DNA of 63,697 nucleotides from CAZMVY01 sp964617875 (GTDB lineage: Bacteria > Planctomycetota > Phycisphaerae > UBA1845 > PWPN01). The notes under the pieces were generated by a model. It did no database searches, was not told the origin of the DNA, and worked only from the letters and a program-made list of their open reading frames with translations. The stretch covers positions 1 to 63,697 of the forward strand of contig CAZUAI010000026.1 of NCBI GenBank assembly GCA_964617875.1. The letters run 5' to 3'. Positions 7,556 to 16,941 of the stretch are shown one piece after another. The stretch's first letter is position 1. The number at the start of each line of letters is the position of its first letter. The position numbers were made by a program, and so were the translations under genes.

Positions 7556-8932
7556 ATGGCCAGCCACACATTGCAGATACCGTCCCTTCCCTGGGTCCTG
7601 CCCTTCGCGATCCTGCTGCTCTGCATTGCGATCCTGCCGTTGATCCGAAGGACGTCGCACTGGTGGGAGCACAACCGCAACAAGCTCCTCGTCGCGCTCG
7701 TATTGGCGGCGGTCACGACGGCACACTACGGATTCCGCGGCTTCGGGATCGGGCACGGCGAGCACGTCTCGCCGCCCGGGTGGCCGACCGTCACGATGAT
7801 GCTGCACCACGCGGTCATCAGCGACTTCATCCCGTTCATCGTCCTTCTGTTCAGCCTCTACACGATCAGCGGGGGCATCAACCTCCGCGGCGACATTCCC
7901 GCCCACCCGAGCACCAACACGTTCATCCTGGCGGTGGGGGCCATGCTCGCGAGTTTTGTCGGCACAACCGGGGCGTCGATGCTGCTGATCCGTCCGCTGC
8001 TGCAGGTGAACAGCGAGCGGAAGCACGTCCGCCACACGGTGATCTTCTTCATCTTCCTTGTTTCGAACATCGGCGGCTGCCTTCTGCCGATCGGGGATCC
8101 GCCGCTGTTCCTGGGCTACCTTCGGGGCGTGCCGTTTTTGTGGACGTTTCAGCTCTGGCGGGAGTGGGCGTTCTGCATCGGGCTGCTGCTGGGCATCTAC
8201 TACGTGTGGGACATGCGGGCCTACGCGACCGAGGCGAAGCGCGACATCCAGCTCGACGAAACCACCCGCGAGCCCATGCGGCTCACCGGCAAGATCAACA
8301 TCGTGTGGATTCTCGGCGTCATTCTGGCCGTGGCGCTGCTCGTGCCGGGCGAGCGGTTCGTCGGTACGGAATGGATCGTGCCGAACTACCTTCGCGAGGC
8401 GGTACAGCTGGTCCTGGCCGGTCTTTCGTGGCTGACGACGGCCAGAAGCATTCGCGAGGCGAACGGCTTCAACTTCGTGGCGATCGGGGAGGTGGCGTGC
8501 CTGTTCATCGGGATCTTCATCTGCATGCAGGTGCCGATCGAGATCCTGAAGGCGAAGGGGGGCGAACTCGGCCTGCACCAGCCGTGGCATTTCTTCTGGG
8601 CGTCGGGCCTGCTGTCGAGCTTCCTCGACAACGCGCCGACGTACGCGGTCTATTTCGAGACGGCCGGGGCCCTGCACGAATCCGGCATGCCGCTGATGCA
8701 GAATGTGAAAACCGCCACGGGCGTGGTGCCCATCCCCCTGCTGATCGCGGTCTCGCTCGGCTCGGTGTTCATGGGCGCGAACACGTACATCGGCAACGGG
8801 CCGAACTTCATGGTCAAGAGCATCGCCGAGCAGGGCGGCGTGAGGATGCCGAGCTTCTTCGGCTACATGGCCTACAGCGTCGGGATCCTCGTGCCCCTGT
8901 TCGTGCTCGTGACGCTGATCTTCCTGCGTTAG
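7556..8932 (+). CDS. CitMHS/NhaD-type membrane ion transporter (sodium:proton antiporter-like)
   Basis: A 458-residue polytopic inner-membrane protein with about 11 predicted membrane segments. It belongs to the ion transporter superfamily that holds NhaD Na+/H+ antiporters and CitMHS citrate carriers. The two inverted halves carry the typical re-entrant motifs: GTTGASMLLIRPLL and NIGGCLLPIGDPPLFLGYL in the first, SSFLDNAPTYAVYFE and MGANTYIGNGPNFMVKSI in the second; the NAPT and GNGPN turns are characteristic. The substrate cannot be told from sequence; Na+/H+ exchange is the usual guess for this subgroup. The start was set at the ATG preceded by AGAAGAG, since the longer open frame reads back over the previous gene. 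It converges on motB with only 10 bp between the stops. Confidence 0.88.
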   Translation: MASHTLQIPSLPWVLPFAILLLCIAILPLIRRTSHWWEHNRNKLLVALVLAAVTTAHYGFRGFGIGHGEHVSPPGWPTVTMMLHHAVISDFIPFIVLLFSLYTISGGINLRGDIPAHPSTNTFILAVGAMLASFVGTTGASMLLIRPLLQVNSERKHVRHTVIFFIFLVSNIGGCLLPIGDPPLFLGYLRGVPFLWTFQLWREWAFCIGLLLGIYYVWDMRAYATEAKRDIQLDETTREPMRLTGKINIVWILGVILAVALLVPGERFVGTEWIVPNYLREAVQLVLAGLSWLTTARSIREANGFNFVAIGEVACLFIGIFICMQVPIEILKAKGGELGLHQPWHFFWASGLLSSFLDNAPTYAVYFETAGALHESGMPLMQNVKTATGVVPIPLLIAVSLGSVFMGANTYIGNGPNFMVKSIAEQGGVRMPSFFGYMAYSVGILVPLFVLVTLIFLR

Positions 8933-8942
8933 GAACGCCGCT

Positions 8943-9719
8943 TCAATCCACGGCAACTTCCTCAGCCGGCGCCGCCTGACGGGTCGTGGGCGCGGGCGCG
9001 GCGGGGCTGTCGTAGTCGGCGACGACCGATTCGCGCACGACGATTTCGACGCGGCGGTTGGCGGCGAGGTCCTCGGGGCGCGTCGCGCGCGGGACCAGCG
9101 GTTCGTTGCAGCCCGAGCCGACGATGCGAACGGTGCGCGGATTGACGCCGGCCTCGATGAGCCTCCGGGCGACGACCTGCGCCCGGGCCACCGAGAGATC
9201 CATCGGATCGCGGTACGGAGAGTCGGCCGGCAACGGCTCGGCGGACGCATGGCCCCGGACCTCGATCCGGTTCAGGCGGCCCGTCAGCAGGCCGGCCAGG
9301 TCCCGGAGGAGCCGGCTCGCGTCGGGTGTGAGGTCGGCCGAGAACCGCTGAAACGTGATCGGCCCGCCCAGCGTGATTTCGGCGCCGTCGCGGATCTTGC
9401 GGACCGAGGCATACCGCCCCTCGACGCCCTCGACATTCGTCCGGCTGCGTGTCTCCACCTGGAACCGCCGGACCGCCTTCTCCAGCTCCTTGATGAGGAC
9501 CGAGAACTCGAATCCCGGCGTCGACATGACGCCCGCCTGGCCCTTGATGCCGAAGACGGACTGGATGGACTGCAGCACCTCCTCCAGCTTCGGATTGGGC
9601 GTCTCGAAGTTCGCGAAGGCGGCGAGGAGGATGAAGAAGCACAACAACAGCGACATGAGGTCGCCGTAGGTCAGGACCCACTCGGGCGCCCCCTGGAATA
9701 CCGGCGGTTTCTTGACCAT
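8943..9719 (-). CDS. motB: Flagellar motor stator protein MotB
   Basis: The 258-residue stator subunit pairs with MotA to conduct ions across the inner membrane and drive the flagellar rotor. A short cytoplasmic N-terminus is followed by one membrane helix, in which D20 (TYGDLMSLLLCFFILLA) is the expected ion-binding aspartate. The context is closer to PomB/MotB types with CFF than to E. coli MotB. Residues about 120-240 are an OmpA-like peptidoglycan-binding domain with IEVRGHAS, DLSVARAQVV and ANRRVEIVV, which anchors the stator to the wall. It lies 35 bp after motA in the same direction. The C-terminal tail is Ala/Pro-rich. No other structural flagellar genes are close apart from flgM at 37.6 kb. 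Confidence 0.9.
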   Translation of the reverse strand: MVKKPPVFQGAPEWVLTYGDLMSLLLCFFILLAAFANFETPNPKLEEVLQSIQSVFGIKGQAGVMSTPGFEFSVLIKELEKAVRRFQVETRSRTNVEGVEGRYASVRKIRDGAEITLGGPITFQRFSADLTPDASRLLRDLAGLLTGRLNRIEVRGHASAEPLPADSPYRDPMDLSVARAQVVARRLIEAGVNPRTVRIVGSGCNEPLVPRATRPEDLAANRRVEIVVRESVVADYDSPAAPAPTTRQAAPAEEVAVD

Positions 9720-9754
9720 GCGTATCTTCCCGCAAACGCCGCCCGGCCGGCCGG

Positions 9755-10537
9755 CTACTTCTGCGTCTGCTTTTCCATGTCCGCCCGTTCGCGCGGCGTG
9801 AGGTAGGCCGATAACCGCGCCTGCGTGACACGGGGGTTATCGCCGGCCTGAATCGAGAGGAGGCCCTTGATGATCACGGTGCGAATCAGCACTTCCTGCT
9901 CGTTGCGCAGGCTCAGCTTGTCCGCCAGCGGCAGGAGCAGCATGTTGGCCAGGATCGCGCCGTAGAGCGTCGTAAGAAGCGCGACGGCCATGCCGGGACC
10001 GATCTTCTTCGGATCGTCCATGTTCTTCAGCATGGCCACCAGACCCACCAGCGTACCGATCATGCCGAAGGCCGGCGCATATTTCGCGAGCAGGTCGAGG
10101 ATCCGCTTGCCGGTGGCGTGCCGCGCGTCCATCGCCTCGAGTTCGGAGTTCATCACCGCTTCGATGTCCGCCGCCTCCACGCCGTCCACGACGAGGCGCA
10201 GGCCGTTGGCCAGGAACGGATCGGGCGTCTCCTTCGACTGATTCTCGAGCGCCAGGACGCCGTCGCGGCGGGCGATTTCGCTCAGCTTGACCATTTCCTG
10301 GATCACCGACCCCACCGTCTGAGTCTTCGACAGGACCGTGTTCTTCATCACGCGGAAGAACGACAGGAACTGGCCGAGCATGACGCTGGACAGGGTGACG
10401 AAGATTGCGCCGCCCACGACCAGGATGGCCGACGGCTGGTCCCAGTAGACCTTCAGGTCGCCGCCGCAGCTCATCCACAGCGCCCACGTGAACATGGAGA
10501 TTGCGGCCAGTTGTCCTATGAGCGTTGCCAGGTCCAC
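9755..10537 (-). CDS. motA: Flagellar motor stator protein MotA
   Basis: The 260-residue channel subunit of the stator has four predicted membrane helices: about 5-22, 35-55, 150-172 and 183-203. The large cytoplasmic loop between helices 2 and 3 carries the charged stretch (RRDGVLALENQ, DPFLANGLRLVVDG) that contacts the rotor. The proline-containing KYAPAFGMIGTLVGLV start of helix 3 is a family signature. The start codon is GTG (GTGGACCTGG), with GGGG about 9 bp upstream. motA-motB form an operon. About 290 bp upstream are empty of genes and no convincing promoter was seen there. Proton or sodium use cannot be decided from sequence alone. Confidence 0.92.
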   Translation of the reverse strand: MDLATLIGQLAAISMFTWALWMSCGGDLKVYWDQPSAILVVGGAIFVTLSSVMLGQFLSFFRVMKNTVLSKTQTVGSVIQEMVKLSEIARRDGVLALENQSKETPDPFLANGLRLVVDGVEAADIEAVMNSELEAMDARHATGKRILDLLAKYAPAFGMIGTLVGLVAMLKNMDDPKKIGPGMAVALLTTLYGAILANMLLLPLADKLSLRNEQEVLIRTVIIKGLLSIQAGDNPRVTQARLSAYLTPRERADMEKQTQK

Positions 10538-10828
10538 TCAGCTAACCCCGCGGGATCGCCGTACGGTCCGAACGCAGGCGTCTCTTTCAATCGACGCGGC
10601 CACGCACGCCCGGCGTCGCCCGTGTCCTGTTCCCATAACCAGGCATGTCCCCGTTACGACCGCTGTGGTCGCACTCCTGTATCGTCAAGAGATCGCAAGC
10701 GGTTCAAATGCAGACGCGAACAACCGCCGCCATTCGCCGCATTCCGCGGGCGATAACCGGATCGGCCCCGCGGTCGCCCGCGGCGAACTGATTACGGCGA
10801 GCGGCGTCCGAGAACGGACGACCTCCGC

Positions 10829-13800
10829 TCATTGGCACGCGGACGGGTTGTTCGGGCCGTTGGCACAAAGCTGGAACACGGCGAAATCGCTGAGGTCTAC
10901 GTCGTTATCGGCGTCAAAGTCGGCGGCCTCGCATCCCGGCAGCGACGGCGGCCGGTTCGGGCCGTTGAAACAGTCCTGGAACGCGGCGAAGTCGGCCAGA
11001 TCCGTGTCGCCGTCCTCATCGAAGTCGGTCGGAGCGCCGAGCACGGTCAGGACGGCCGCGTTCGAGACGAGCGTGCCGCAGCCGCCCGTCACCACGCAGC
11101 GGTAGCTTCCCGCGTCGGCACGGCGAACGCCCGGGATCTGCAGCGTGGCGGACGTCGCACCGTCGATGTCGGCCTCGTCCTTCTGCCATTGATACGCGAC
11201 CGCGCCGTCGCCGGTTGCCGCTACGGTGAAGACGGCCGTGGCCGCCACGTGGACGCTTTGCGATTCGGGCTGTTGCGTGATCGCGGTCGCGGCACGCACG
11301 ACCAGGGCGGCCTCGTCCGACGTCGCGCTGCCGCAGCCGGCGGTGACGACACACCTGTAGTTCGCGGCGTCGCCGACGTCGGCGGGGTTGATGCTGAGCG
11401 TGGCCGTCGTCGCGCCCGAGATGTTCCCGCCGTCGGAGAGATTGGCACCGTTCTTCTGCCACTGGTACGACACGGTGCCGCTGCCGGTCGCCGTGACCGT
11501 AAACGCGACCGCGGCGCCCGAGCAGACGTTCCGGGCGGCGGGATGGCCCGTGATCGTGGTGGCGGCCCGGACGGTCAGCGCCGCCTGGTTCGAGTTCGTA
11601 CTGCCGCCGGCGTTGCTCACCGCGCAGCGGTAGTTAGCCGCGTCGCCGGCGGCGACGTTCGTGATGGCGAGCGTGGCCGTCAGCGCCCCGGAGACGTTCG
11701 CGCCGTCGGACAGGTTCGCGCCGTCCTTCTGCCACTGGTACGTGAGCGTGCCCGTGCCGCTGGCGGCCACGGTGAAGGTAGCCGTGCCGCCGGCGCAGGG
11801 ATTCTGGCTCGCCGGGTGCTGCGTGATCGTCGGGGGCTGCGGCGAGCCGCGATACTCCCACTTGACGGCGTCGGCGTACATGCTGCCGCTGGCGTCGATG
11901 TTCACGTTGCTGACGTCCACCTTTCCGACGTTCGTCCCGGCGTTGAAGTTGAACGTGCCCAGCGAGACCCATGCGTTGGCCGTCGCGGCCTGATCGACGT
12001 TGACGTCGGTCGTGCCGCCCGCGTGGGTAATCCTGTGCAGGATGGGGCTGCGCCGGTTGCTGTTCGCGGCCCAGGTGGCGTAGACCTGGTACGGGCCGGC
12101 AAGCACCAGGTCGGCGTTGAAGTTCGCGTGCTTCTCGCCCGCGACCGAGCGGTAGGTGCTTCCGTAGCGGGCGCCGATGCCGCCGGTCACGCCCGCGGCC
12201 GAACTCTTTCCGGTCGTGTCGGCCCACGTGCCCGTCTCCGCGTACTTGGCGTAGTTCTGCCCGCCGGAACGGCTCTCGACCATGAACACCGTCGGGGCCA
12301 GCGCCAGAGATGCCGCGTTCGACGTGGCGCTGCCGTACGGATTGCTCACCACGCACCGGTAGCTTCCCTGATCGCTGCCATCCGCGTTGATGATCTGCAG
12401 CGTGGACGCCGTGGCGCCCGAGACCTTCCCGCCGTTGCTGAGGTTGCTTCCGTCCTTCTGCCACTGGTACGAGAGGGGCGCATCGCCGACGGCCTGCACG
12501 GTGAACGTGGCGGTGCCGTACGGCGCGATCGTCTGGTTCGAGGGGTGCTGCGTGATCGTCGGGGGCTGTGGCCCGCCGCCGCTCACGGTGACCGATTTGG
12601 TCAGCGTGGCGCCGAACCACGCGACGCCGTCGCGCACCATCCGCCAGTCGGTGACGTAGGTCCCGCTGCTGCTCGGCGCGGTCATGGTGAAGTTGAAGGT
12701 GTACGTATTGCCCGGGCGGACCTCGCCGGCGATGTCCACGCGGTTGAACGCGGTGAACGGATCGCTGTCGCCGACGGCCCCGAGGCGGAAGCTCCGCGCC
12801 GTGGTCCAGACGACGCCCCGGTTGCGGAACGTGACGCTGACGGGGTAGCTCTGCCCCGCGGTCATGACGGCGGGGATTGTGTTGCCGACGAGTTCGTCGG
12901 AGTACCGGTCCCACGTCGGCGTGGCGCCGAAGTACTGACACACGCCCCGATAAATCGCCCACTGCGTCACGGAGCGGAAGAAGTTGTCGGTCAGGTAGAC
13001 GGCGTCGCGGCTGCAATTGTCGTGGAAGGCCAGCTCGATGAGGATCGCCGGCCGGTCGGGGATGCGGATCTCGCCGAAGCCGCCGGCGGAGTCCTTGACG
13101 CCCCGGTCCGACCAACCGGCGTCGTACATCTCGCGAATCGCCGAGATGACACTGTTCTGGACGTTGACGGCCAGCGTGTAGCTGTTCGCCTCGTGCGTCG
13201 GGTGTTCCATCGCGGTGTCGCGGAAGGTCTCGGTGCCGTTGGCGGTGCCGCTCCCGCCGGCGTTCGTATGGTGGGCAATGTAGATGTCGGACCCACGATA
13301 GTCGGCGAAGAGCGGCCGGGCGCGGATGTCGTCGCTGTTGCGATTGACGGCGTCGTCCGCGCCGCAATTGCCGGAGTAGCTCGCCCAGACGCTGCACGGA
13401 AGGCCGGCACCGTGGAGCCAGGATTGCGCGCACATCTTCCACCAAGCCAGGCCGGTGAGGCCGTGGCAGCAGTTGCTCTCGTTCAACTCGCGGGGCACGT
13501 GTACCGTGGCGCCGTCCTGCGTGAGATACTGATAGAGGAACTGGAGCAGGCGGACGCTGTTGGTGTCCTCGAGCACGGCCTCGCCGAACCCGCAGGGATC
13601 CGACCGCTGCCAATACCAGCCGGAACCGTTCCAGAAGCGCCCGTGCGAGGGACCGATCGTGATGTTCCGGCCGCTCAGTCCCGTGAGCAGGCCAAACCCC
13701 GTCCTGAGGGGAGGCGGCGCCGCCGGAACGCCGATCACGGGCGCCGGCGGGAGGTACGACGCGAGGAGAGCCCCCTGACAGGTCAGACGGATGCTCGTGA

Positions 13801-14173
13801 TCCCGGGAAAGTCGCCAAGTGTCGTCTTGAACTGGCGGAAGATGTCCGCCAGCGCGGCTTCGCTGAATCCGACGAGGACCTCGGTGGACAGGTCAACGGT
13901 CACCGTGCCGCCCGACGTCTCGAGGGCCACGACCTTCACGCCGGGGGGGATGTTCGAGAGAAAGCCCTGCTGCGTCTCCTCGGCGGTGGGGCCTGCGACC
14001 AACTGGGTGATCGCGGTCTCCAGCGGCGTTGCGCCCGGCGGAACGGTTCGGGGGGCCAGGACGACACTGTCGCCCTGCTGGAAACAGACATTGACCGTTT
14101 CGGCAACGCCTGCGGAGGCCAGGAGCCCCAACGCCACGGACGCGATCACGAGCTTCGGGAGTCTGCTACGCAT
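10829..14173 (-). CDS. Secreted multidomain N-acetylmuramoyl-L-alanine amidase-like protein
   Basis: This 1114-residue exported protein probably cleaves the amide bond between MurNAc and the stem peptide. Its order is: signal peptide 1-24 (VAE), GerMN-like domain about 30-145 (LETAITQLVAGPT), Amidase_3 catalytic domain about 168-415, NBR1-type Ig-like domain about 430-530, an Ig domain to about 625, a golvesin-C/Xly-like domain about 628-775, three more Ig domains (YQWQKDGANLSDG repeats) to about 1045, and a tail of two dockerin-like loops (DFDEDGDTDLADF, DFDADNDVDLSDF). The zinc set looks complete: H177 in GPSHG, E202, H301/H302 in YIAHHTN and E380 in ILIELAF. The start is fixed by GGAGGT at 14181-14186, 7 bp upstream of the ATG; the longer open frame is rejected. 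It could also act on other wall polymers. Confidence 0.85.
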   Translation of the reverse strand: MRSRLPKLVIASVALGLLASAGVAETVNVCFQQGDSVVLAPRTVPPGATPLETAITQLVAGPTAEETQQGFLSNIPPGVKVVALETSGGTVTVDLSTEVLVGFSEAALADIFRQFKTTLGDFPGITSIRLTCQGALLASYLPPAPVIGVPAAPPPLRTGFGLLTGLSGRNITIGPSHGRFWNGSGWYWQRSDPCGFGEAVLEDTNSVRLLQFLYQYLTQDGATVHVPRELNESNCCHGLTGLAWWKMCAQSWLHGAGLPCSVWASYSGNCGADDAVNRNSDDIRARPLFADYRGSDIYIAHHTNAGGSGTANGTETFRDTAMEHPTHEANSYTLAVNVQNSVISAIREMYDAGWSDRGVKDSAGGFGEIRIPDRPAILIELAFHDNCSRDAVYLTDNFFRSVTQWAIYRGVCQYFGATPTWDRYSDELVGNTIPAVMTAGQSYPVSVTFRNRGVVWTTARSFRLGAVGDSDPFTAFNRVDIAGEVRPGNTYTFNFTMTAPSSSGTYVTDWRMVRDGVAWFGATLTKSVTVSGGGPQPPTITQHPSNQTIAPYGTATFTVQAVGDAPLSYQWQKDGSNLSNGGKVSGATASTLQIINADGSDQGSYRCVVSNPYGSATSNAASLALAPTVFMVESRSGGQNYAKYAETGTWADTTGKSSAAGVTGGIGARYGSTYRSVAGEKHANFNADLVLAGPYQVYATWAANSNRRSPILHRITHAGGTTDVNVDQAATANAWVSLGTFNFNAGTNVGKVDVSNVNIDASGSMYADAVKWEYRGSPQPPTITQHPASQNPCAGGTATFTVAASGTGTLTYQWQKDGANLSDGANVSGALTATLAITNVAAGDAANYRCAVSNAGGSTNSNQAALTVRAATTITGHPAARNVCSGAAVAFTVTATGSGTVSYQWQKNGANLSDGGNISGATTATLSINPADVGDAANYRCVVTAGCGSATSDEAALVVRAATAITQQPESQSVHVAATAVFTVAATGDGAVAYQWQKDEADIDGATSATLQIPGVRRADAGSYRCVVTGGCGTLVSNAAVLTVLGAPTDFDEDGDTDLADFAAFQDCFNGPNRPPSLPGCEAADFDADNDVDLSDFAVFQLCANGPNNPSACQ

Positions 14174-14180
14174 TTCCGCT

Positions 14181-14186
14181 ACCTCC
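14181..14186 (-). promoter_or_regulatory. Ribosome binding site that sets the amidase start
   Basis: GGAGGT on the minus strand, 7 bp before the ATG at 14173. It decides between this start, which gives a clean signal peptide, and a start 75 codons further upstream that would bury it. Confidence 0.7.
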
Positions 14187-14421
14187 GGGACGCCATGGAC
14201 TGGCATCCGATCTGCTTTCCGCCGGCGGCGGGGCCGCAGGACCTCGTCGCCGAACCACTCGACGACACGCCGCGACCACAACACACAGGCAACCACGTGC
14301 ATCCTCTTCCCGATCCGCACCTTCCGGTTCGCTTGCCGCCGTGCGTCATCGGCCGGGCCGCCGGCCCGTGGCCGGACCCTGCCGACATTCAACCCCACGA
14401 TCTGATTATCTTCTTTTCCCC

Positions 14422-15522
14422 CTATCGAGTCAACGGAGAACCCGTTATCGGGCGCATGGCCGCTTCCGCACGTAAGGAGGAGGTCGGGAACCTTTGCGGC
14501 ACGGCCGGGCCGGTCAGGGCGGTGATGGCGCCGGCGATGGCATGATCCGGGAGAACCTGGACGGCGGCGCCCAGGGCGATGGCCTCGCGCGGCATGCCGA
14601 AGATCGGACAGGTCGCCTCGTCCTGCGCGATCGTGTGCCCGCCCGCCTCCCGGATGCGGAGCATGCCCTCCGCGCCGTCGCGGCCCATGCCGGTCAGCAA
14701 CACGGCCAGCGAGCGGTCGCCGAACGCCTCGGCCACCGACTCGAACAGCACGTCCACGCTCGGCTTGCAGTAGTTCCGCGGCAGCCCGTCAAGGATAGCG
14801 AGGCGTTCGGATGAGACCGCCACGTGCCGGCCGGGCGCCGCAACGCACACCGTGCCGGCCAGCGCATCCAGCGAGGCTCCGTCGCGGACCGCGGCGACCG
14901 GCATCGTCGAGATCGACGACAGCCAGTCGAGAAGGTAGCGGAACATCTTGGCCGGGAAGTGCATGACCACCACGACCGGCACCGGCAGGGGCGGCAGGGC
15001 GGCCAGGAGTTCGCCCACGACCTTCGGGCCGCCGGCCGAGGCCCCGATCACGACGAGATCAACCGGCGACGCCCGCGAAAACGCCGAACGGCCCGCGGCG
15101 GCCGCCGCGCGCCCGCTGAGGTGACGGACCACGCTGACGCCGGAGGCCGTGCGAATCGTGTTGCGAAACCGGTGGGCCCAGCGGGCCTTGTCTTCGCCCC
15201 GTGCCGGCTTGTCGGCAATCCGGAGACCGGCCGATCGCAGCGCGGCAAGTTGTTCGCGCTGCGCCCGGGACGTCTCGCGGCCGACGAGGACAACGACCGC
15301 CGCCGGCCGCGCGGCATCGATGAGGCGCAGGGCTTCGCCTTCTCCGCTCAGCAGGCCCGCGCCGATCACGACCACGTCGGGCTTGAGGGTGCGCGTTGCG
15401 GAGAGGGCGTCTTGCGGCCCGGCCGCCTCGCCCGCAATCACGATCTCGGGATCGCCGCGGACGAGCCGTTCGACCCATCGCCGGGTCGCCAGCGAGTCAT
15501 CGACCACCAGAACACGGATCAT
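14422..15522 (-). CDS. cheB: CheB-type chemoreceptor methylesterase with degenerate receiver
   Basis: A 366-residue protein with CheB architecture: receiver (about 1-115), linker, and methylesterase (about 153-345). The esterase domain keeps its triad: S162 in IGASAGG, H188 in VVMHFPAKM and D282 in TGMGRDGAEG. It should therefore remove methyl groups from, or deamidate, receptor glutamates. The receiver keeps the acidic pair VVDDS (8-9) and K105 (IADKP), but the phosphoacceptor position, five residues after D49 in KPDVVVIGAGLL, is G54 instead of Asp. It therefore cannot be phosphorylated there in the usual way. No cheA, cheR or receptor gene is adjacent. The stop lies 248 bp before the amidase gene. 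CheB assignment is firm; how activity is controlled is open. Confidence 0.85.
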   Translation of the reverse strand: MIRVLVVDDSLATRRWVERLVRGDPEIVIAGEAAGPQDALSATRTLKPDVVVIGAGLLSGEGEALRLIDAARPAAVVVLVGRETSRAQREQLAALRSAGLRIADKPARGEDKARWAHRFRNTIRTASGVSVVRHLSGRAAAAAGRSAFSRASPVDLVVIGASAGGPKVVGELLAALPPLPVPVVVVMHFPAKMFRYLLDWLSSISTMPVAAVRDGASLDALAGTVCVAAPGRHVAVSSERLAILDGLPRNYCKPSVDVLFESVAEAFGDRSLAVLLTGMGRDGAEGMLRIREAGGHTIAQDEATCPIFGMPREAIALGAAVQVLPDHAIAGAITALTGPAVPQRFPTSSLRAEAAMRPITGSPLTR

Positions 15523-15726
15523 CGGTCTGACAGGGGGATCGGCTGCGATCGGTCCTCGCTGGAGGACTACGCGGCCCGTTGTGTGGCATCGGCCGCACGT
15601 GGGCCGATAACCGCGGGCGCGAACACGTCGCCGCCGTCCGTCCGCCGTCGTCGCGGATACGGCGGCCGGTGACGTTCGCCGAACGGGCCACCGGCGGTTG
15701 CGTGCCGGTCGCGGACGCAGACCGCG

Positions 15727-16941
15727 CTACGAACCTTCGACGCAATGTTGCCAGGTCTCGACCGTCTCGGCCGGGTCGGGCCAGTCGCCTTCGGACATGT
15801 CCGGGCCGCCGTACCGCGGGATGAAAATCAGCGTGTTCCGGCACCCGCGCAGGGCGCCCGCCGTGCGGCGCAGGTACGCGGAGACCGGCTCGCCGGGGCG
15901 GCGGACCGGCCCGCCGTAGCAGAACTTGCCTGCCGCCGCGAACCGCGGCAGCAACTCGTCGAAATCGTAGTACTGCGGCTCGCCGAAGTTGATGCCGCGG
16001 ATCTCCGGCGTTTCCAGGCAGGCGCCGAGCAGATGGGAGATGTCGCCGCAACTGTGGATCCAACCGCCGCCGAACGGCTCCAGGCACCGTCGCACGTACG
16101 GCAGCGAGAACTCCCGATACTGCTCCGGCGAGAGCATGATGCTGACGTCGTCGACGACCCGCACGCCGCCGTCCGCCATGTAGAGGCTGCCGTGCCAGCC
16201 GCTGTCGAGCGGCTCGCCAAGTTCCTGCTTCAGCCGCCTGGTCAGGCGGATGAAAACCTCCGTCACCGTGTCCATGAGCCGGCGGAAGAACGCCTCGTCA
16301 TCGAGCATGTCGAGGAAGATGTCCTGCTGCCGCAACAGGAACGCCGTGCCCATCGGCCCCTGGAAGTCGGGCATGAAGACGCGGACCTGCGGGAAGCCCT
16401 TCAGCGTCTCCCGGGCGAGCCGCACGAACGCGATGACGCGCGGGATCAGGCCGGACTCGTCGAGCCGATCGAAATCGACGTCGAGCAGCCGCTCCTTCGG
16501 CGGCCGGTCGGCGACCCACGGCATCTCGTGCTCGCGCATGTCGGTGCCGCAGCCGAAGATGCTCGCGACGGTCCCCACGCCGAAGTTCGGCCGCAGCGAA
16601 AGCTGCTGGTCGCCGGGCGAACGGGCCCACCCGATGATGTCCCACAGCGACTCGGTCAGCATCGCCTCGGGGTTGTCGAACTGCTGCCGGAGCGTGTAAT
16701 GGTCGAAATCGTGGTACTCCGGCACGGGCCGCCCGCCGCGGAGCTGGTGCTCGCACAGGCGCAGGCACTGCGGGCCGACGCGGTCCATCACCTGGCGCGA
16801 CTCGCTCCGCCCGAGCAGGATCGGCACGCCGTCGGGCGACTCGCGCCGCCAGACGGCGGCCTGCCGACGGCGGCCGCGCTCGACGCGCACGGCATCCACT
16901 TCGAGCAGGTCGAGCAGTTGGTCGATTTGCGGGTACGTCAC
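15727..16941 (-). CDS. URO-D / corrinoid methyltransferase-like protein
   Basis: A 404-residue cytoplasmic protein of the uroporphyrinogen decarboxylase superfamily, which also holds the MtaA/CmuA-type methyltransferases. Near the end, WIHSCGDISHLLG (294-306) gives a His-x-Cys-type metal site as in zinc-dependent methyl-cobamide enzymes, and DDVSIMLSPEQYREFSLPY (264-282) is the conserved block before it. This favours a methyltransferase-like role over haem synthesis; no other haem gene is nearby. The start is GTG at 16941: GTGA overlaps the stop of the preceding TM1266-like gene, so the two are translationally coupled. The longer open frame runs over that gene and is rejected. The methyl donor is unknown, and no corrinoid protein is encoded in the window. 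Confidence 0.78.
   Translation of the reverse strand: MTYPQIDQLLDLLEVDAVRVERGRRRQAAVWRRESPDGVPILLGRSESRQVMDRVGPQCLRLCEHQLRGGRPVPEYHDFDHYTLRQQFDNPEAMLTESLWDIIGWARSPGDQQLSLRPNFGVGTVASIFGCGTDMREHEMPWVADRPPKERLLDVDFDRLDESGLIPRVIAFVRLARETLKGFPQVRVFMPDFQGPMGTAFLLRQQDIFLDMLDDEAFFRRLMDTVTEVFIRLTRRLKQELGEPLDSGWHGSLYMADGGVRVVDDVSIMLSPEQYREFSLPYVRRCLEPFGGGWIHSCGDISHLLGACLETPEIRGINFGEPQYYDFDELLPRFAAAGKFCYGGPVRRPGEPVSAYLRRTAGALRGCRNTLIFIPRYGGPDMSEGDWPDPAETVETWQHCVEGS

Noticed and set aside
14174..14398. Upstream extension of the amidase frame
   Set aside because: It would place the signal peptide inside the protein; GGAGGT before the ATG at 14173 supports the shorter start.
10832..14545. 1237-codon open frame on the plus strand over the amidase gene
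   Set aside because: It is antisense to a gene with clear domains and has Arg/Val/Gly-rich low-complexity translation, as expected from a GC-rich shadow frame.
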